Part shown: positions 35,784 through 49,753 of the stretch, piece by piece
Layout: every line of letters starts with the position of its first letter
Position numbering within the stretch: position 1 is the first letter of the stretch
From: Moniliophthora roreri
Lineage: Eukaryota; Basidiomycota; Agaricomycetes; Agaricales; Marasmiaceae
Direction of reading: 5' to 3'
Assembly: GCA_001466705.2 (NCBI GenBank)
Contig: LATX02000211.1
Span: 1,178,001-1,242,000 of the forward strand
DNA: 64,000 bases
Translations under genes and position numbers: made by a program
Notes under the pieces: model-generated
Told to the model about the DNA's origin: nothing
Seen by the model: the letters and a program-made list of their open reading frames with translations, nothing else
Databases searched by the model: none

Positions 35784-35839
35784 ACCAATCACAATACGCA
35801 ATGCCGACAAACGTGCGCGTTTCAAGTTGGGGATATAAA
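35784..35839 (+). promoter_or_regulatory. CCAAT and TATA elements of the phosphate transporter gene
   Basis: CCAAT at 35784-35788 and TATAAA at 35834-35839 lie 110 and 60 nt upstream of the ATG at 35894. AACGTG near 35813 is the complement of CACGTT, a weak Pho4-type site in yeast. No full CACGTG is seen, so phosphate control is only a suggestion. Confidence 0.4.
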
Positions 35840-35893
35840 GTCTCGGTTTGCCTCCCTCCGTTCTCTAACCGCTTCAATCTCTCACTACCAGCC

Positions 35894-38089
35894 ATGTCAG
35901 AGAAAGGCTCTAGTGTTGGCTCTGTCGCAGCCCCCTTCAAGGGCCAATCCACCAGTGGCGCTGTCCTGGATGAGCGCAGGCGTGCAGCCTTGGCAGAGGT
36001 CGACAACGCCAAGTTTTCGTATGTTGATGCTCTCATTTCCTTGCCTTGGCTGACGCGGCACTTCTAGTTGGTTCCATGTCAAAGTTTGCGCTGTCGCTGG
36101 TGTCGGTTTCTTCACAGATGTAAGTTGATTCATTTGCCTTCTATTCCTCAGTATGTCCTGACCAATGTGCAGGCGTATGATATCTTTGCAATTAACATTG
36201 CTTCGACAATGTTGGGTTATGTGTATGGCAAAGGCAGCCCAGGTCAGTTCGTCTCGATTCACTTTTACCTTATTTAATCACGTCCCTGCAGGCAAAGAAA
36301 AGCTCAACCCGGATCAAGATCTCGGTGTCAAAGTTGCTACTCCCGTAGGGACACTCGTTGGTCAGGTTCTCTTTGGTTGGTTAGCCGACATGGTCGGTCG
36401 TAAAAGGATGTGTATGTGGCGCACTGTCGTTCCGTCCCTCACTACTCATCTTTAAATAAATGAATCAATAGATGGTGTCGAGCTGATGATTATCATCATT
36501 ACCACTTTTGCTCAGGCCCTGTCAGGTAATGGGCACGCCGTCAGCATCATCGGCGTCCTTATAGTTTGGCGCTTCTTGGTAAGTCCCTAGTCCTTCTCGA
36601 GTCCCGTCCCATCCTCTCACCTTCATCTCCCTTAAAGATGGGAATCGGGATTGGTGGTGATTACCCTTTATCCGCCGTCATTTCCTCCGAGTTTGCCTCC
36701 ACCAGAATCCGTGGACGTATGATGAACGCTGTGTTCGCATCGCAGGGATGGGGTAACTTTGGTGCGTATTCTTGGAAGATTCGTGTAGCTTTCTCCGCTC
36801 ATAGATTTTGGTACAGCTGCTGCCCTCATCGCCTTCATCATTACGGCCGCTTATAAGGATTCCATTCTTGCTGACTCGGACAGCACTCATTGGGACAGCG
36901 TTGATCAAATGTGGCGTATTCTGATCGGTCTCGGATGTGTTCCAGGAGTTGTTGCTCTGTATTTCCGTCTGACCATTCCTGAGACGCCTCGTTTTACCAT
37001 GGATATCGAGCGTAACATTGCACAGGCCTCCAAGGATATTGAAGGCATCCTCACCACCGGCAAGTCCTCAGTCGACCCCGACGCTGTTGTTCAGAAAGTC
37101 GAGGCTCCACGTGCTAGCTGGGCTGACTTTACTGCTCACTTCTCCAAGTGGAACAACTTCAAGGTTCTCTTTGGTTGTGCATACTCTTGGTTTTCTCTTG
37201 ATGTAAGTGACCTTGTGCTTGGAGAGCCTTTCTTAAACATGACGACTTTTGACAGATTGCCTTCTATGGTCTCGGTTTGAACTCGAGTATCATTCTCGGC
37301 GCCATCGGTTTCGGTACCCCTCCCACTTCTGGTGCCCGAGGGGTGTATGAGAACTTGAAGAACATTTGTGTGGGAAACCTCATTCTCTCTGCTGCCGGTC
37401 TTATTCCCGGATACTGGGTCTGCTTCCTCTTCATTGATTCGTGGGGCAGGAAGCCTATCCAGCTCATGGGCTTCACACTTCTTACTATTCTCTTCATCAT
37501 CATGGGTGAGTTCTACTCGTCATCACCGGTTTTCATATTAATTTCGTGCACAGGCTTCGGCTATGATGCTCTCACCAAGACCCCTGGTGCCACGAAGGCC
37601 TTCGTGTTCCTCTACTGTCTCGCCAATTTCTTCCAAAACTTTGGTCCCAACACAACGACCTTCGTGAGTACATCACCATTACAATGGCCAGTTAATGACT
37701 CGTACCCTGTATACATAGATCGTACCTGGTGAAGCCTTCCCTACTCGTTATCGTTCCACCGCACACGGTATCTCTGCCGGTAGCGGTAAGCTTGGTGCCA
37801 TTGTCGCACAAGTTGGCTTTGCTCGTCTCAAGGATATTGGTGGAACCAACAAGTTTGTCAAGCATATGTGCGTTCTCTTCTAGCCGCCGACGATTCATAT
37901 CTCTGATAATCTCGCTGCAGCTTGGAGATCTTCGCTTTCTTCATGCTGACGGGTATCTTCGCCACCCTCCTTATTCCGGAGACCAAGGGCAAGACTCTCG
38001 AAGAACTCTCCAATGAAGATCAGGAAGGATTCTACAAGGGTATTGCTGGCCGTCCCCAGGAGCGCCTCGTGGTTGAGGCCCAGCAATGA
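35894..38089 (+). CDS. PHO84: High-affinity inorganic phosphate:H+ symporter, MFS
   Basis: A plasma-membrane phosphate importer with 12 predicted helices, about 540 residues. It starts [17 protein letters not shown]. Family signatures are [18 protein letters not shown] in helix 1, [20 protein letters not shown] (the loop 2-3 MFS motif) and [20 protein letters not shown] (the phosphate:H+ symporter signature with its essential Asp). MFASQG-like [13 protein letters not shown] follows, then [14 protein letters not shown] [19 protein letters not shown] and [13 protein letters not shown]. The C-terminal [18 protein letters not shown] and [14 protein letters not shown] are also present. All introns are short. 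The Met at 35894 is preferred to an in-frame one upstream because it gives the family's length. The LYR gene is divergent, 495 nt away. Confidence 0.96.
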
Positions 38090-38390
38090 TAGATCCTCCT
38101 CGCGATCCTCACCCCGTTGCTTTCCTGTGATTCCACACGCCTCAAAAATAGTGTCTTTCTACCAGGACTCCTTCAACCACTCATGAATGACGCCCCTTCA
38201 TGTGCACCAGTACCTACGCTATGATGTGTATTTCTCTTATTGATCTAGTCGTACAGAACGCTATTTGTATTTTCTTTTGTAGCTTGCGGTGAATTTAGCG
38301 GTTATTTTAAGGTCGATCGGAGCATGTCAGATTTTTATTACAACGTGCGCCCTGGTTATAAAATATGAGTACCACGATAAGTCCCACAAA

Positions 38391-39047
38391 TCAATAACTA
38401 TAGGCCCTGTTGTGCATCGACGCTCTGCGCTTCGTCGAAGTTCGACGATGTACTGAGCCACTGGACGCAGCAACCTAAAGAATTGTCAGCTCTGTTTTTG
38501 CCACCTACTGCACAACTCACTGAGGTTGTGTCATGATGATCTGTGTCCTCCTTGAGAAGAGACGCTGCCTTCTTCATCATGACTGTCGCAGCCTTCCCTT
38601 GTTCTTTCAACAGGAAGACCTTTTGCTTAGCGTGTTCAAATTTTTTTCTATACCGGTCCCCATCCTTTAACGTGCTGAGAACCAGACGACTTGTAGCCTC
38701 CATCTCCTCTGACAGTGAAGCGTTCTTCTGATTCGCGATGTGTAGATCCTCCTGCAAGCCCTCTATCCTTTCGTTTGCGCCTTGGAGCTGTCTTTGCGTT
38801 TCAGCAAGTCGATCCTGGAGTTTCAATAACTCAAATCTTAACGACGCGATCTCCGTTGCATGCGCTTGTCGCTCTTTGTAAATCTCGTCTTCGTAATTGT
38901 TCGAAAGGGCATCAACCAGTATCTCGAGGGAGGGTCGAATCTAGTACAGACGATTGAGCATCGTTTTTACAGAGTGCGGACTAAAAGACTTACCGCGTTT
39001 ATACTGCAGTCGATAATCTGCGATTTTCCCGCCGCCGGTGCTGCCAT
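38391..39047 (-). CDS. Small coiled-coil protein, unrecognised
   Basis: I do not recognise this gene. Exon 1 (start 39047) reads MAAPAAGKSQIIDCSINA and ends with a GTAAGT donor. The next exon runs IRPSLEILVDALSNNYEDEI, then a continuous heptad-rich region (residues about 45-170): ELLKLQDRLAETQRQLQGAN, RIEGLQEDLHIANQKNASLS and KKFEHAKQKVFLLKEQGK. A last exon after a GTGAGT donor adds a short basic Ser/Arg-rich tail if read in phase 0 (stop at 38391). Using a different phase gives another tail with stop at 38398. It is about 190-195 residues with no membrane segment. A structural or scaffold role is only a guess. Confidence 0.6.
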
Positions 39048-39642
39048 ATGCTTCAAGTTGACGAGATATCAAATGGACAGAAATACACGAGAGGAAAAGG
39101 TAGTTGGGCAAAGCGCGGTAGTTTGGACATGAACATCCATCGTCAATAAATAGTGAGATTCGCCGTCGTTACGCTGGGGAGAGGATCCCGAACGCAGAAG
39201 CATTGATTTACCCTTCAATAACCTTACTCCTCATGATGGAAGCGCGTGCTCGTGGTGGCCCGTGAGGCTTTCGATAGCGTAAAATGCAGGTAATATCCGA
39301 CGTAAACTCTGTGAAACACGCTCCCGAGAAGGCATTTTGTGAGTCAAGTTCACCCATTGAGGGTCTGCTTCGGCACTTTCAGAAGGCTTTTACAAGACAT
39401 TTTCTATCAGAATAGTCGGAACCTGCTGGTACCAGATCGTCTTAATTCGTAACAAAGGTAGGTACGCAGGCGACGCACCTCACTTGAAGTCGTCCACATG
39501 TTCTGTTATACATGCCTGAGACCCCCTAAACCTCGTAGTCGACTCGCAGAAAGCAGTGTCCGAGTGAACCAGATAGTACTTGCAGGATATAAGAACATGT
39601 ACAAGAACACATAGTACACTCTTCATAAATGTCAATATACAT
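39048..39642. other. Intergenic region, nothing recognised
   Basis: Separates the start of the coiled-coil gene and the end of the UBX gene. No supported open frame or repeat was seen. Confidence 0.4.
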
Positions 39643-40717
39643 TACACCACTTGTTTATATTCACAGACTCTACTTCTCTGTGGAGGCGACGAATTAGGCA
39701 TGTGCATTAGTCAAATAAAATCAAGGTGAACATACTGCCCAGTTTCAACCACTTTGGTATCTTCTTCTCTCCGGATCCAGATGTGAACGCGGATGCCAGT
39801 ACCTTTGCTTTCGATTCTACCTTTTCGGGCTGTGGGGCTATCTCTGGAGGTGGTGCAGGTAGATCTTCGGCTACTGCCAGAACTTCTGGTGCCAGAGGTG
39901 CGGGAACAGTCGTCCCTGTTAAGCAACTTGAGTGTCAGTGTGAGTGGTAAACGTGTCGGAGAGCTAACCGTTCAGCGACTCGTCTTCGAATCGTAGAAGT
40001 AGCACTGATGAAGGAGCCAGCTGCAGTTCAGCAAGAGACAAGTTCTTTACTTTCACGTCCGAAACTTTGAGATCACGTCGGGGTGGTTGATCTGAATGAA
40101 GCCATCGTAATTAGACGAGAGACGCTGAGTGTAGTCAAGGCAAGGGCGATCGTACAGAGAATAAACTTGATGGGTTTCACGTCCTCTGTTAAGGAGTTCC
40201 GAACGAAAGCGTATATGGATTTGATCTTATCGGTAGATGGGAAGGTCTTCTCCAGTTGAGTGCGGTCAGGGAATTTGACGCGTATTCTCGTCTACAATAC
40301 CGACGCTTGTCAGCTGGGTAAACGCCCGAGCAAAGGCTTCTCAACGGGACACACCTCAGGCCATCTATCCGTCTTTAATTTCTCTGCTGCCTCACGAGTC
40401 GCCCGCAGTTGAAGAGGTGCGTTTGTCAATGCTTGCGTCCGTGCTGCTAGTTGTTCTTGTGCTAACTTAAGGTCCGAAGCCGTAGGATTGTAGAATTCAT
40501 CAGGGAGCTGAGCTGAATAGGACGGCGCATGAGAATCCTTTGTTTGTCTCTGCCAAAATCGATTGGACTAACGAGGAGGTGCTGATGATGTGGCAGGGGG
40601 TCTGAAGACCTTGAATGCTGGTGTCGTCAGTGCTGCTTCTTCTTTCACGAGTGGTGTAGCAGAGCTTTCTATGGGTGCCGGAGGGGGCTCAGCGGGAGGC
40701 TGTTGGTCATCGGACAT
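39643..40717 (-). CDS. UBX-domain protein (TUG/ASPL-Ubx4-like)
   Basis: UBX proteins recruit the AAA ATPase Cdc48/p97. The start (40717) reads MSDDQQPPAEPPPAPIESSA, followed by a Pro/Ser-rich stretch. Then DEFYNPTASDLKLAQEQLAA leads to the UBX fold: DRWPETRIRVKFPDRTQLEK, FPSTDKIKSIYAFVRNSL, IKFILYDQPPRRDLK (the usual cis-Pro turn that docks on p97), SLAELQLAPSSVLLLRFE. The tail ends in SGSGEKKIPKWLKLG, the typical terminus of fungal TUG-type proteins. The final exon is uncertain: an intron starting GTATGT at about 39738 gives a stop near 39643, while reading on gives one at 39716. The upstream ubiquitin-like TUG domains of the animal protein are not seen, which makes this a short form. Confidence 0.78.
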
Positions 40718-41191
40718 GGCGGTACAGGTTCAAGTGATAAAAAATTCTCTCGGCGGTTATACTGTATGATTGGAGTACATTCTATGCATTTCTAGAATTT
40801 ACAGTACAAATCTCTGAGATAAGGCGTTCATGTCTGCAGAGCACATGTCAGCGTAAAGTCGAAAGGAAATGGACAAGAAATATCAGTTGAAAAGTAGTTG
40901 TCACATATTGGTTGACCCCAGGGCCACCGGCGAGTGACCCCTTTGGCGTAAGGCCACCAATCGAACGCAAATTACTTAGAGTACCATCATAAAGGTGAAA
41001 AAAGTGAACGAATATGTACTACTCACCAAGAGTGCGTTGAGAAAGAAAAAATCATCGAACGAGCACAACTTCCATCCGGCACTTTTATACATTACTGATG
41101 TTTGGGGATGTTTACTAGGTACAGGTGAAAAACGTTCAAGTACTCTGACTAGGCCAACAGCGTAGTCGCAGCAGAAAACCATTTAGACACA
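40718..41191. other. Intergenic region, nothing recognised
   Basis: Lies between the UBX start and the cyclophilin stop. It should hold the UBX promoter and the cyclophilin 3' UTR. No supported gene. Confidence 0.4.
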
Positions 41192-42781
41192 CTATCGGTT
41201 GTAGTTCACATCTGGGTCAATGTACTTCATCCTCCCTCGGCCTAAAGATACATAGTCAATTGGAAAGTATCACAAGCAAATCAATCAATCCACGCCCACC
41301 TTTGTATCGGATTCCATTGCTAGATTGCGATTCGCTTTCGTACTGAGTCTTCATTTTCTCTAAATGACGTTTACGCGCTTCCTCCATCCGTTCCTTCTCC
41401 TCTCTCTCCAGTCTTGTGTCGTATTCTTCTTCAGTTTCCTTACGCGGTACAGCATCCGGTGACGGGGACCGTTCCTTGCGCTCCTTCTTATCAGACACGT
41501 GTTTTCTCTTCGACTTCTTGCGATGACGACGCTTCTCACCACCATCCGAATCATCGGCAGACAGAGACCTGGATCTTGAGCGCCTAGAACGACGTTTTGA
41601 GCGTTTCCTGTTGTCTTCAGAGTCGGATCCTGAGACGGACACTGAGCGCTTTTCAGGTTTCGCTGCAAATGGTCATTAGTAATGATCGACACCAACGAGG
41701 TTGCGCACGGGTGACTTATAGGGTATGGTGAGAGTGGGTACCGTTCGGTAAGCGCAAAATTAATATGGATGGAAGAAACCCCTTGACTGAAGGCGTTGCG
41801 TGGTTCCTTGTGGGCAACTCCAATATCCCCGTGTGCAACCTGAACGAAGAATGTGCCAAGAACGTACCAGGTAGAGGCTGGACCTTCTTACGAAGTTCGA
41901 GTTCACCACAATTATTGATGATAATAGGCACACTGGGCCTGTCCTTTGCATCACAAGGGACCTGTTCTATTTTCCGTACAACCTCCTCAAAACCCCGCAA
42001 AACCCTCCCAAAGACGACGTGTTTGCCATCAAGGTGGGGGCATGCGCGCAAGGTAATGAAAAATTGGGATCCATTTGAGTTTGGGCCTTTGTTTGCCATG
42101 CATAATAGACCTTCAGAGTCGATTGGGAGTGAGAGATCTTCATCGTCAAATGTGCCTCCGTATATCGATTCACCGCCAGTACCGTTTTGTTTTGTGAAGT
42201 CTGCGAAGGTTGTAAGAAAAGGGTCATCAACAGGGTGCGCGGCAGCGGATAGAGAAAGACATTGAGTAGACACCAGCAAATCCAAATCTCGTCGCATACA
42301 TTTCGAGGGCACGCTGCTATACACGAACCCTGAAATGTGCAGACTCTGCTCTGGTGCTCACCCAAGGAGTTATTTCCCAAACCGCTGAAGTATAAGTGAC
42401 TCACCTCCTCCTTGAATCATAAAATCCTTTATGCATCGGTGAAAGATGGAGTTCTTGTAATACAGAGGTATCCCCGAAGTCTGTCCCTTCTCCCCTGTGC
42501 ACAAGGCTCGAAAGCTTATTTATTGCTATCAGGACCAAGTCTTGTGATAATGCAGAATATAAATACTTGCTTTTCGCATGTCTGGGATTCTAGGGTTTAG
42601 AAAACATAAAACTTCTATCGAACCGAGCTCTCACCTTGGGTGCCGTTTCATTATAGAGCTCAAAGATGATTCTATCACGAATTAATATATATATACCCGA
42701 GTAGCAGAATATGACTGCAACTCACCTTCCCAGCTGCTCAGTACCGGCCGTGACGTCGAAAAAGACTCTTGGGCGTACCAT
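41192..42781 (-). CDS. Peptidyl-prolyl cis-trans isomerase, cyclophilin with RS-rich tail
   Basis: A nuclear cyclophilin (PPIG/SR-cyclophilin type) that acts on proline bonds of splicing factors. [18 protein letters not shown] is the start. The cyclophilin core includes [20 protein letters not shown] (the catalytic Arg is in FHR), [37 protein letters not shown] (the QFFIT pocket), [17 protein letters not shown] and [10 protein letters not shown]. The active-site residues are intact. After about 180 residues comes a basic tail: [40 protein letters not shown] and a Glu/Arg-rich helix ([20 protein letters not shown]). The last exon reads [18 protein letters not shown] repeat region of the animal forms is not seen. 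The Rap-like gene is divergent, 207 nt away. Confidence 0.92.
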
Positions 42782-42988
42782 GGTGAGAGTTAGAGCAAGA
42801 AACGCGCGTGGCCTCGGGGACTCCGCTAATCAAATAGACTGCCGAACATGCGTTTTGCTCTCACGATCCCTACACCTTTGTCACCTTTGGTCTCTCCTGG
42901 CCTCCATCTCCCCCGCTACCCATCCGACTTCTTCGTGCCGCATAGTTGAGCCTTTTTGACGCTCAACCGGCCTTGCCGAGTTTGATTG

Positions 42989-44064
42989 ATGGGCCAGTAC
43001 AATGTCGTCGTTCTAGGAGGTATGGGTATCTGCATCACCCCTGTTTCGCTGTACACTAACAGGTTTCCGCAATAGCTGGTGGTGTTGGCAAGTCTGCCTT
43101 AACAGGTGCTTTTCCAAGCTATTCCGTTGTGTATATTGATTGAGAGGGGAGACTAGTGCGGTTTGTCAAGAATGTCTTCCTTGAGAATTATGATCCAACG
43201 GTGAGTGACCACCTCTGGTGTGTTGGGGTTGTCCTGATCATGATATGATATATAAAACAGATTGAGGGTGAGGACCTCTTGAATCTCGTTCTGACTTTGA
43301 ATGTGCACTGAAATTCTTCAAGAGCAATATCGTCACACTTTGACTGTAGACGGGGAGGCATCTTCTGTGCGTTCCAACTTTGTAACACGTTTTTCGTTGC
43401 ATGATATGGCCCCCATCATTCTCCGTGTCGTATCAATGCTCCCGTCCCCTTTTTCATCATTCCACATCTGTCGTTCTTTTCGCTAACTGATTGTAGATGG
43501 AAGTTCTAGACACTGCGGGTACCGAGCAATTCACAACACTGAATGAAGTTTATATCAAGGTGCATGATCTCTGCTACCCGCGACGTCGTTCCAGCTGACC
43601 TTTTCTATTTTCAGTCGGGAAAAGGATTCGTCCTCGTCTTTAGGCAAGCTACCCTCACAACTCTGACGTGACATCCGTATTTATGGGTACTAGTTTGACT
43701 CAGGAAGCTAGTTTAAAGGAAGTGGACAATCTTCGGAAACAGATATATCATATCAAAGGAGGTGACAGGGTCAGTATGGGAGAATCATATTGAGATGTTC
43801 CTACTCACTATGGATAAACAGGACATTCCAATTGTGGTCGTCGGTACAAAACTCGACCTTGTAAACGAGCGAGAGGTTCAGCAAGGCACAATCACGAACC
43901 TTGCGACCCGTTGGGGCCTCCCATTCTACGAAACCTCTGCCAAGAAAAACTGGCATGTTACAGAGGTCTTTGAGGACCTACTCAGACAAATGCGCAGAAA
44001 GTATCCCAAGCAAGCAACCATAAAGAAGCCCTCGAAGAAGTCCCCTCATTGTGTTGTGATGTAG
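42989..44064 (+). CDS. Ras-family small GTPase, Rap/Rsr1-like
   Basis: A membrane-attached GTPase that in yeast (Rsr1/Bud1) guides polarity. The protein is rebuilt from about eight exons. MGQYNVVVLG is followed by the P-loop GAGGVGKSALT, VRFVKNVFLENYDPTIEEQY (switch I), MEVLDTAGTEQF with Thr where Ras has Gln61 (as in Rap proteins), and NEVYIKSGKGFVLVFSLTQE. Then come VVVGTKLDL (NKxD-like, here TKLD), ETSAKKN and a basic tail ending in CVVM, a CAAX prenylation box. The intron after GKGFVLVF (43644-43693) needs a GC donor (GCAAGC) to keep the frame and complete a Ser codon. The effector loop is unusual in reading EEQYRHTL. Rap1/Rsr1 orthology is likely but not certain. Confidence 0.88.
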
Positions 44065-44358
44065 CCTATTCATGCTTATGATGCTCACGATTTTCTCCAC
44101 ATTCTACATTTGTATCAGGACTGCTATCGTACTCGCTCTTTATGTTTCGTGGGACATTATACAATGGAATACCCCTCATGTATATCCTAGACTTTTTTCC
44201 CTTATGCTTATGAACAAGTGTGATGGTCGAGTGTCAATGTGGCAGTGTTCTGCTTGTAGATGTTTGTCATTAATTTTTTGCGTAATCCGCAAGCGACCCA
44301 CATTGCTCTTTTCTTCCCCTCACATACCCCTCTCCTTTCCTTCCTTTATCCCCTCAGA

Positions 44359-47045
<2,687 letters not shown>

Positions 47046-47315
47046 TTCCAGCACTTTTGGACTGTTTGGGTATCTGCTTACGATTGGATTCTATCTTCCT
47101 CATTGACGGCTGTCAACATTCACTCGTTGTTTGCCCATAGATGTAAACTTATTGATGCTACTCAAGCATTTTAATGGGATATGTTCCAATATTGTAAAAT
47201 TGTAATGGCATTGAGCTAAGAGCGAGCTGAGTGAGATTGAGTTGTAGTTGTTTACCAATCATCTGTGTTTGTACCAAGGGCTGTCGCCATACAGCACCTT
47301 CCAACCTCGACCACG

Positions 47316-49442
47316 ATGGACTCACCCAAACGAGCCGGGTCCCCGTCTCCGGGAGCATCAGACGCGAAGAGACAGAGACTTTCTGTAGAAAATGCAACCC
47401 CGGTAGACCCGGAAAATGCCCAAGGAAAACGAAGCGAGCTCGAGCCTATCCAGTCCTCTGACATTGGCAATCTACCGGCTGAAGGCGTACCAGAGCCTCG
47501 ACCAGAGACAGGTGGACGCGTAAAGGTGCTCAAAGCAGAAGCTGCAGAGGAGGAGGATGGCGGTGATGTATCCATGGGAGATGGCGCAGACGACGAGGGC
47601 GACTCGGGCGAGGAAAACGACGAGGAGGATCCAGCTCAACTGGAAGCCACGCGCCTACGACTCGAGGAGCAGGCTCGTAAATACCTCGCTGCGCAGACGC
47701 ACGAAGTCATTATTCCATCCTACTCAGCATGGTTCGATATGTCCAAGATTCATCCCATCGAGAAGCGCGCTCTTCCCGAGTTTTTCAACTCGAGGAATCG
47801 CTCAAAAACCCCGGCAATATACAAGGACTACCGCGACTTTATGATCAACACGTATAGGCTCAGACCGGTCGAATATCTCACCGTTACGGCTTGCAGAAGA
47901 AACTTGGCTGGTGATGTCTGCGCTATAATGCGTGTCCATGCATTTTTAGAACAATGGGGGTTGATCAACTACCAGGTATGTAATCTTTTTCTCGCCAGCT
48001 CAGGATGCACTCATCATTCGATATCTTCACCTCAGGTTGACCCGGACCAACGGCCTGCTACGCTTGCACCTCCATTCACAGGCCATTTCCGTGTAATACT
48101 CGACACTCCTCGTGGTCTGCAGTCCCTTCACCCTGGCACCCGCCCATCCAATCCTGGTACCGCAGCTGTCAATGGTGCCCAACAAAAAAGCGAACCAAGC
48201 GAAAAATCTGCCTCTGCCTCCCTCGAGCTTCGACAGAACATTTATCAGACTACAAACAAATCCTCCCGCAGCATCTCCTCCGCCGAAGCTAACACTCTAG
48301 CCAATGGAGTCAATGGCTCGAGCCCACGGAGTGTGCTTTACACCTGCGATACCTGTGGGGCGGATTGCACTTCCGTACGATACCACTCTCTCAAAGAGAA
48401 AAACTTCGAACTCTGCGCGCCGTGTTACCTCGACGGACGATTCCCCTCCACCATGTTCAGCGGAGATTTTGTCAAGCTCAGCAACGCGGTCGTGCATGGT
48501 GCTACCGATGACGACTGGACGGACCAAGAGCTCTTATTGCTTTTGGAGGGCATTGAGATGTACGATGATGATTGGAGCAAGATCGAGGAACACGTTGGCA
48601 CAAGAACGTCCCAACAGTGTATTCGAAAGTTCCTGGAGCTTCCTATCGAGGACCCATATCTCAATACGGAGGCCTCAATGGGTCCACTGCGGTTTGGTCG
48701 GGTACCGTTCGAGCAGGCAGATAACCCTATCATGAGCGTTGTTGCATTTTTAGCAGGTGTTGTAGGTCCAGGTATTGCAGCTGAGGCAGCCAAGACGGCG
48801 CTTCACGACCTCACGGTTAAGGACAGAGAGGAATCGGATAAGAAGGACGAATCCGGCGAGAACAAGGGTGACGACGCAATGCAGGAAGACGGGAAAGAAA
48901 AGGCAGGCGGCAGCAAGCAAGGGTCGCCTTCACCGGACGACATGCCCGTCGATTCAGGTGCTGGCGGGTCCAAATCTGGCAGCTCTGTCAAACTACCTCA
49001 TTCCAAAGTCGTTCGTGCTGCTGAGCTTGCACTCAAGTCTTCCGCTAAGGCTGCTCAACAGCTTGCGGATGCTGAGGACAGCCAAATCCGGGGCACTCTT
49101 GCGTCGCTGATCAAGCTGACTCTGACAAAATTGGAACTGAAAATGTCCCAGTTTGAAGAGCTGGAGGAGATTCTCGAGGAGGAAAAGAAAGGTCTTGAAA
49201 GCGCAAGGATGGCTCTTCATGGCGAACGACTCAGTTTGAAGAAGACATTGGATTATGTGAAGGGCGAGATTAGCAAGTATGGCCAACCACCTGGTACTCT
49301 GTCCAACGCAATGGGTGCTATGACCGCTCCTGGGGCTTTCGGGACTACGGGCCAAGGGACCCATGTCACAGAGGTGCAACCTGGACAAGTGGAAAATGGA
49401 ATGGGACCTATAGCAGACGGCAGCATGTTGTCGCTTTCGTGA
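47316..49442 (+). CDS. SWI/SNF-RSC remodeller subunit, SWI3/RSC8/SMARCC type
   Basis: A core scaffold subunit of a chromatin remodelling complex. It starts MDSPKRAGSPSPGASDAKRQ; an in-frame Met lies upstream at 47265 but the one at 47316 has the better context (CACGATGG). An acidic stretch precedes the SWIRM domain (VIIPSYSAWFDMSKIHPIEK, PEFFNSRNRSKTPAIYKDYR, VEYLTVTACRRNLAGDVCA). A ZZ-type zinc finger follows (YTCDTCGADCTSVRY, FELCAPCYLDGRF), then a SANT domain (DDDWTDQELLLLLEGIEMYD, HVGTRTSQQCIRKFLELPIE). A C-terminal coiled coil (TLTKLELKMSQFEELEEILE) ends the domain list. A 60-nt intron at 47976-48035 is a multiple of three without a stop, so the open frame reads through it. Confidence 0.94.
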   Translation: MDSPKRAGSPSPGASDAKRQRLSVENATPVDPENAQGKRSELEPIQSSDIGNLPAEGVPEPRPETGGRVKVLKAEAAEEEDGGDVSMGDGADDEGDSGEENDEEDPAQLEATRLRLEEQARKYLAAQTHEVIIPSYSAWFDMSKIHPIEKRALPEFFNSRNRSKTPAIYKDYRDFMINTYRLRPVEYLTVTACRRNLAGDVCAIMRVHAFLEQWGLINYQVCNLFLASSGCTHHSISSPQVDPDQRPATLAPPFTGHFRVILDTPRGLQSLHPGTRPSNPGTAAVNGAQQKSEPSEKSASASLELRQNIYQTTNKSSRSISSAEANTLANGVNGSSPRSVLYTCDTCGADCTSVRYHSLKEKNFELCAPCYLDGRFPSTMFSGDFVKLSNAVVHGATDDDWTDQELLLLLEGIEMYDDDWSKIEEHVGTRTSQQCIRKFLELPIEDPYLNTEASMGPLRFGRVPFEQADNPIMSVVAFLAGVVGPGIAAEAAKTALHDLTVKDREESDKKDESGENKGDDAMQEDGKEKAGGSKQGSPSPDDMPVDSGAGGSKSGSSVKLPHSKVVRAAELALKSSAKAAQQLADAEDSQIRGTLASLIKLTLTKLELKMSQFEELEEILEEEKKGLESARMALHGERLSLKKTLDYVKGEISKYGQPPGTLSNAMGAMTAPGAFGTTGQGTHVTEVQPGQVENGMGPIADGSMLSLS

Positions 49443-49753
49443 TGCTTGAAGACTTATTTTCACAGACTGGCTCTTGTACTCGAAGTTATCTTATCCTACG
49501 AAATTTTGCTTTCTGGCGTGTAGTTTATTGTCAGTTCATTTTCGTTCATTCGAAGGCCGCACATGCTATAGTTATATCTCCTTTGTAGTATAAACATATC
49601 TCGTTGGATATGAAGCTTGTTAGGCTCTAACTACTTGTACGACGTTGTAACTTAGCATGACGGCGCTTTGATAGATGACGGAATCGGCTTTTCGAGTCCG
49701 ATCGTCATCGATGCAAATATCTTCAGAAATGACTCGACGTCGTCCTGTACCCC

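Noticed and set aside
41765..42265. Plus-strand frame of 166 codons
   Set aside because: It is the antisense of the cyclophilin core exons, which are strongly supported.
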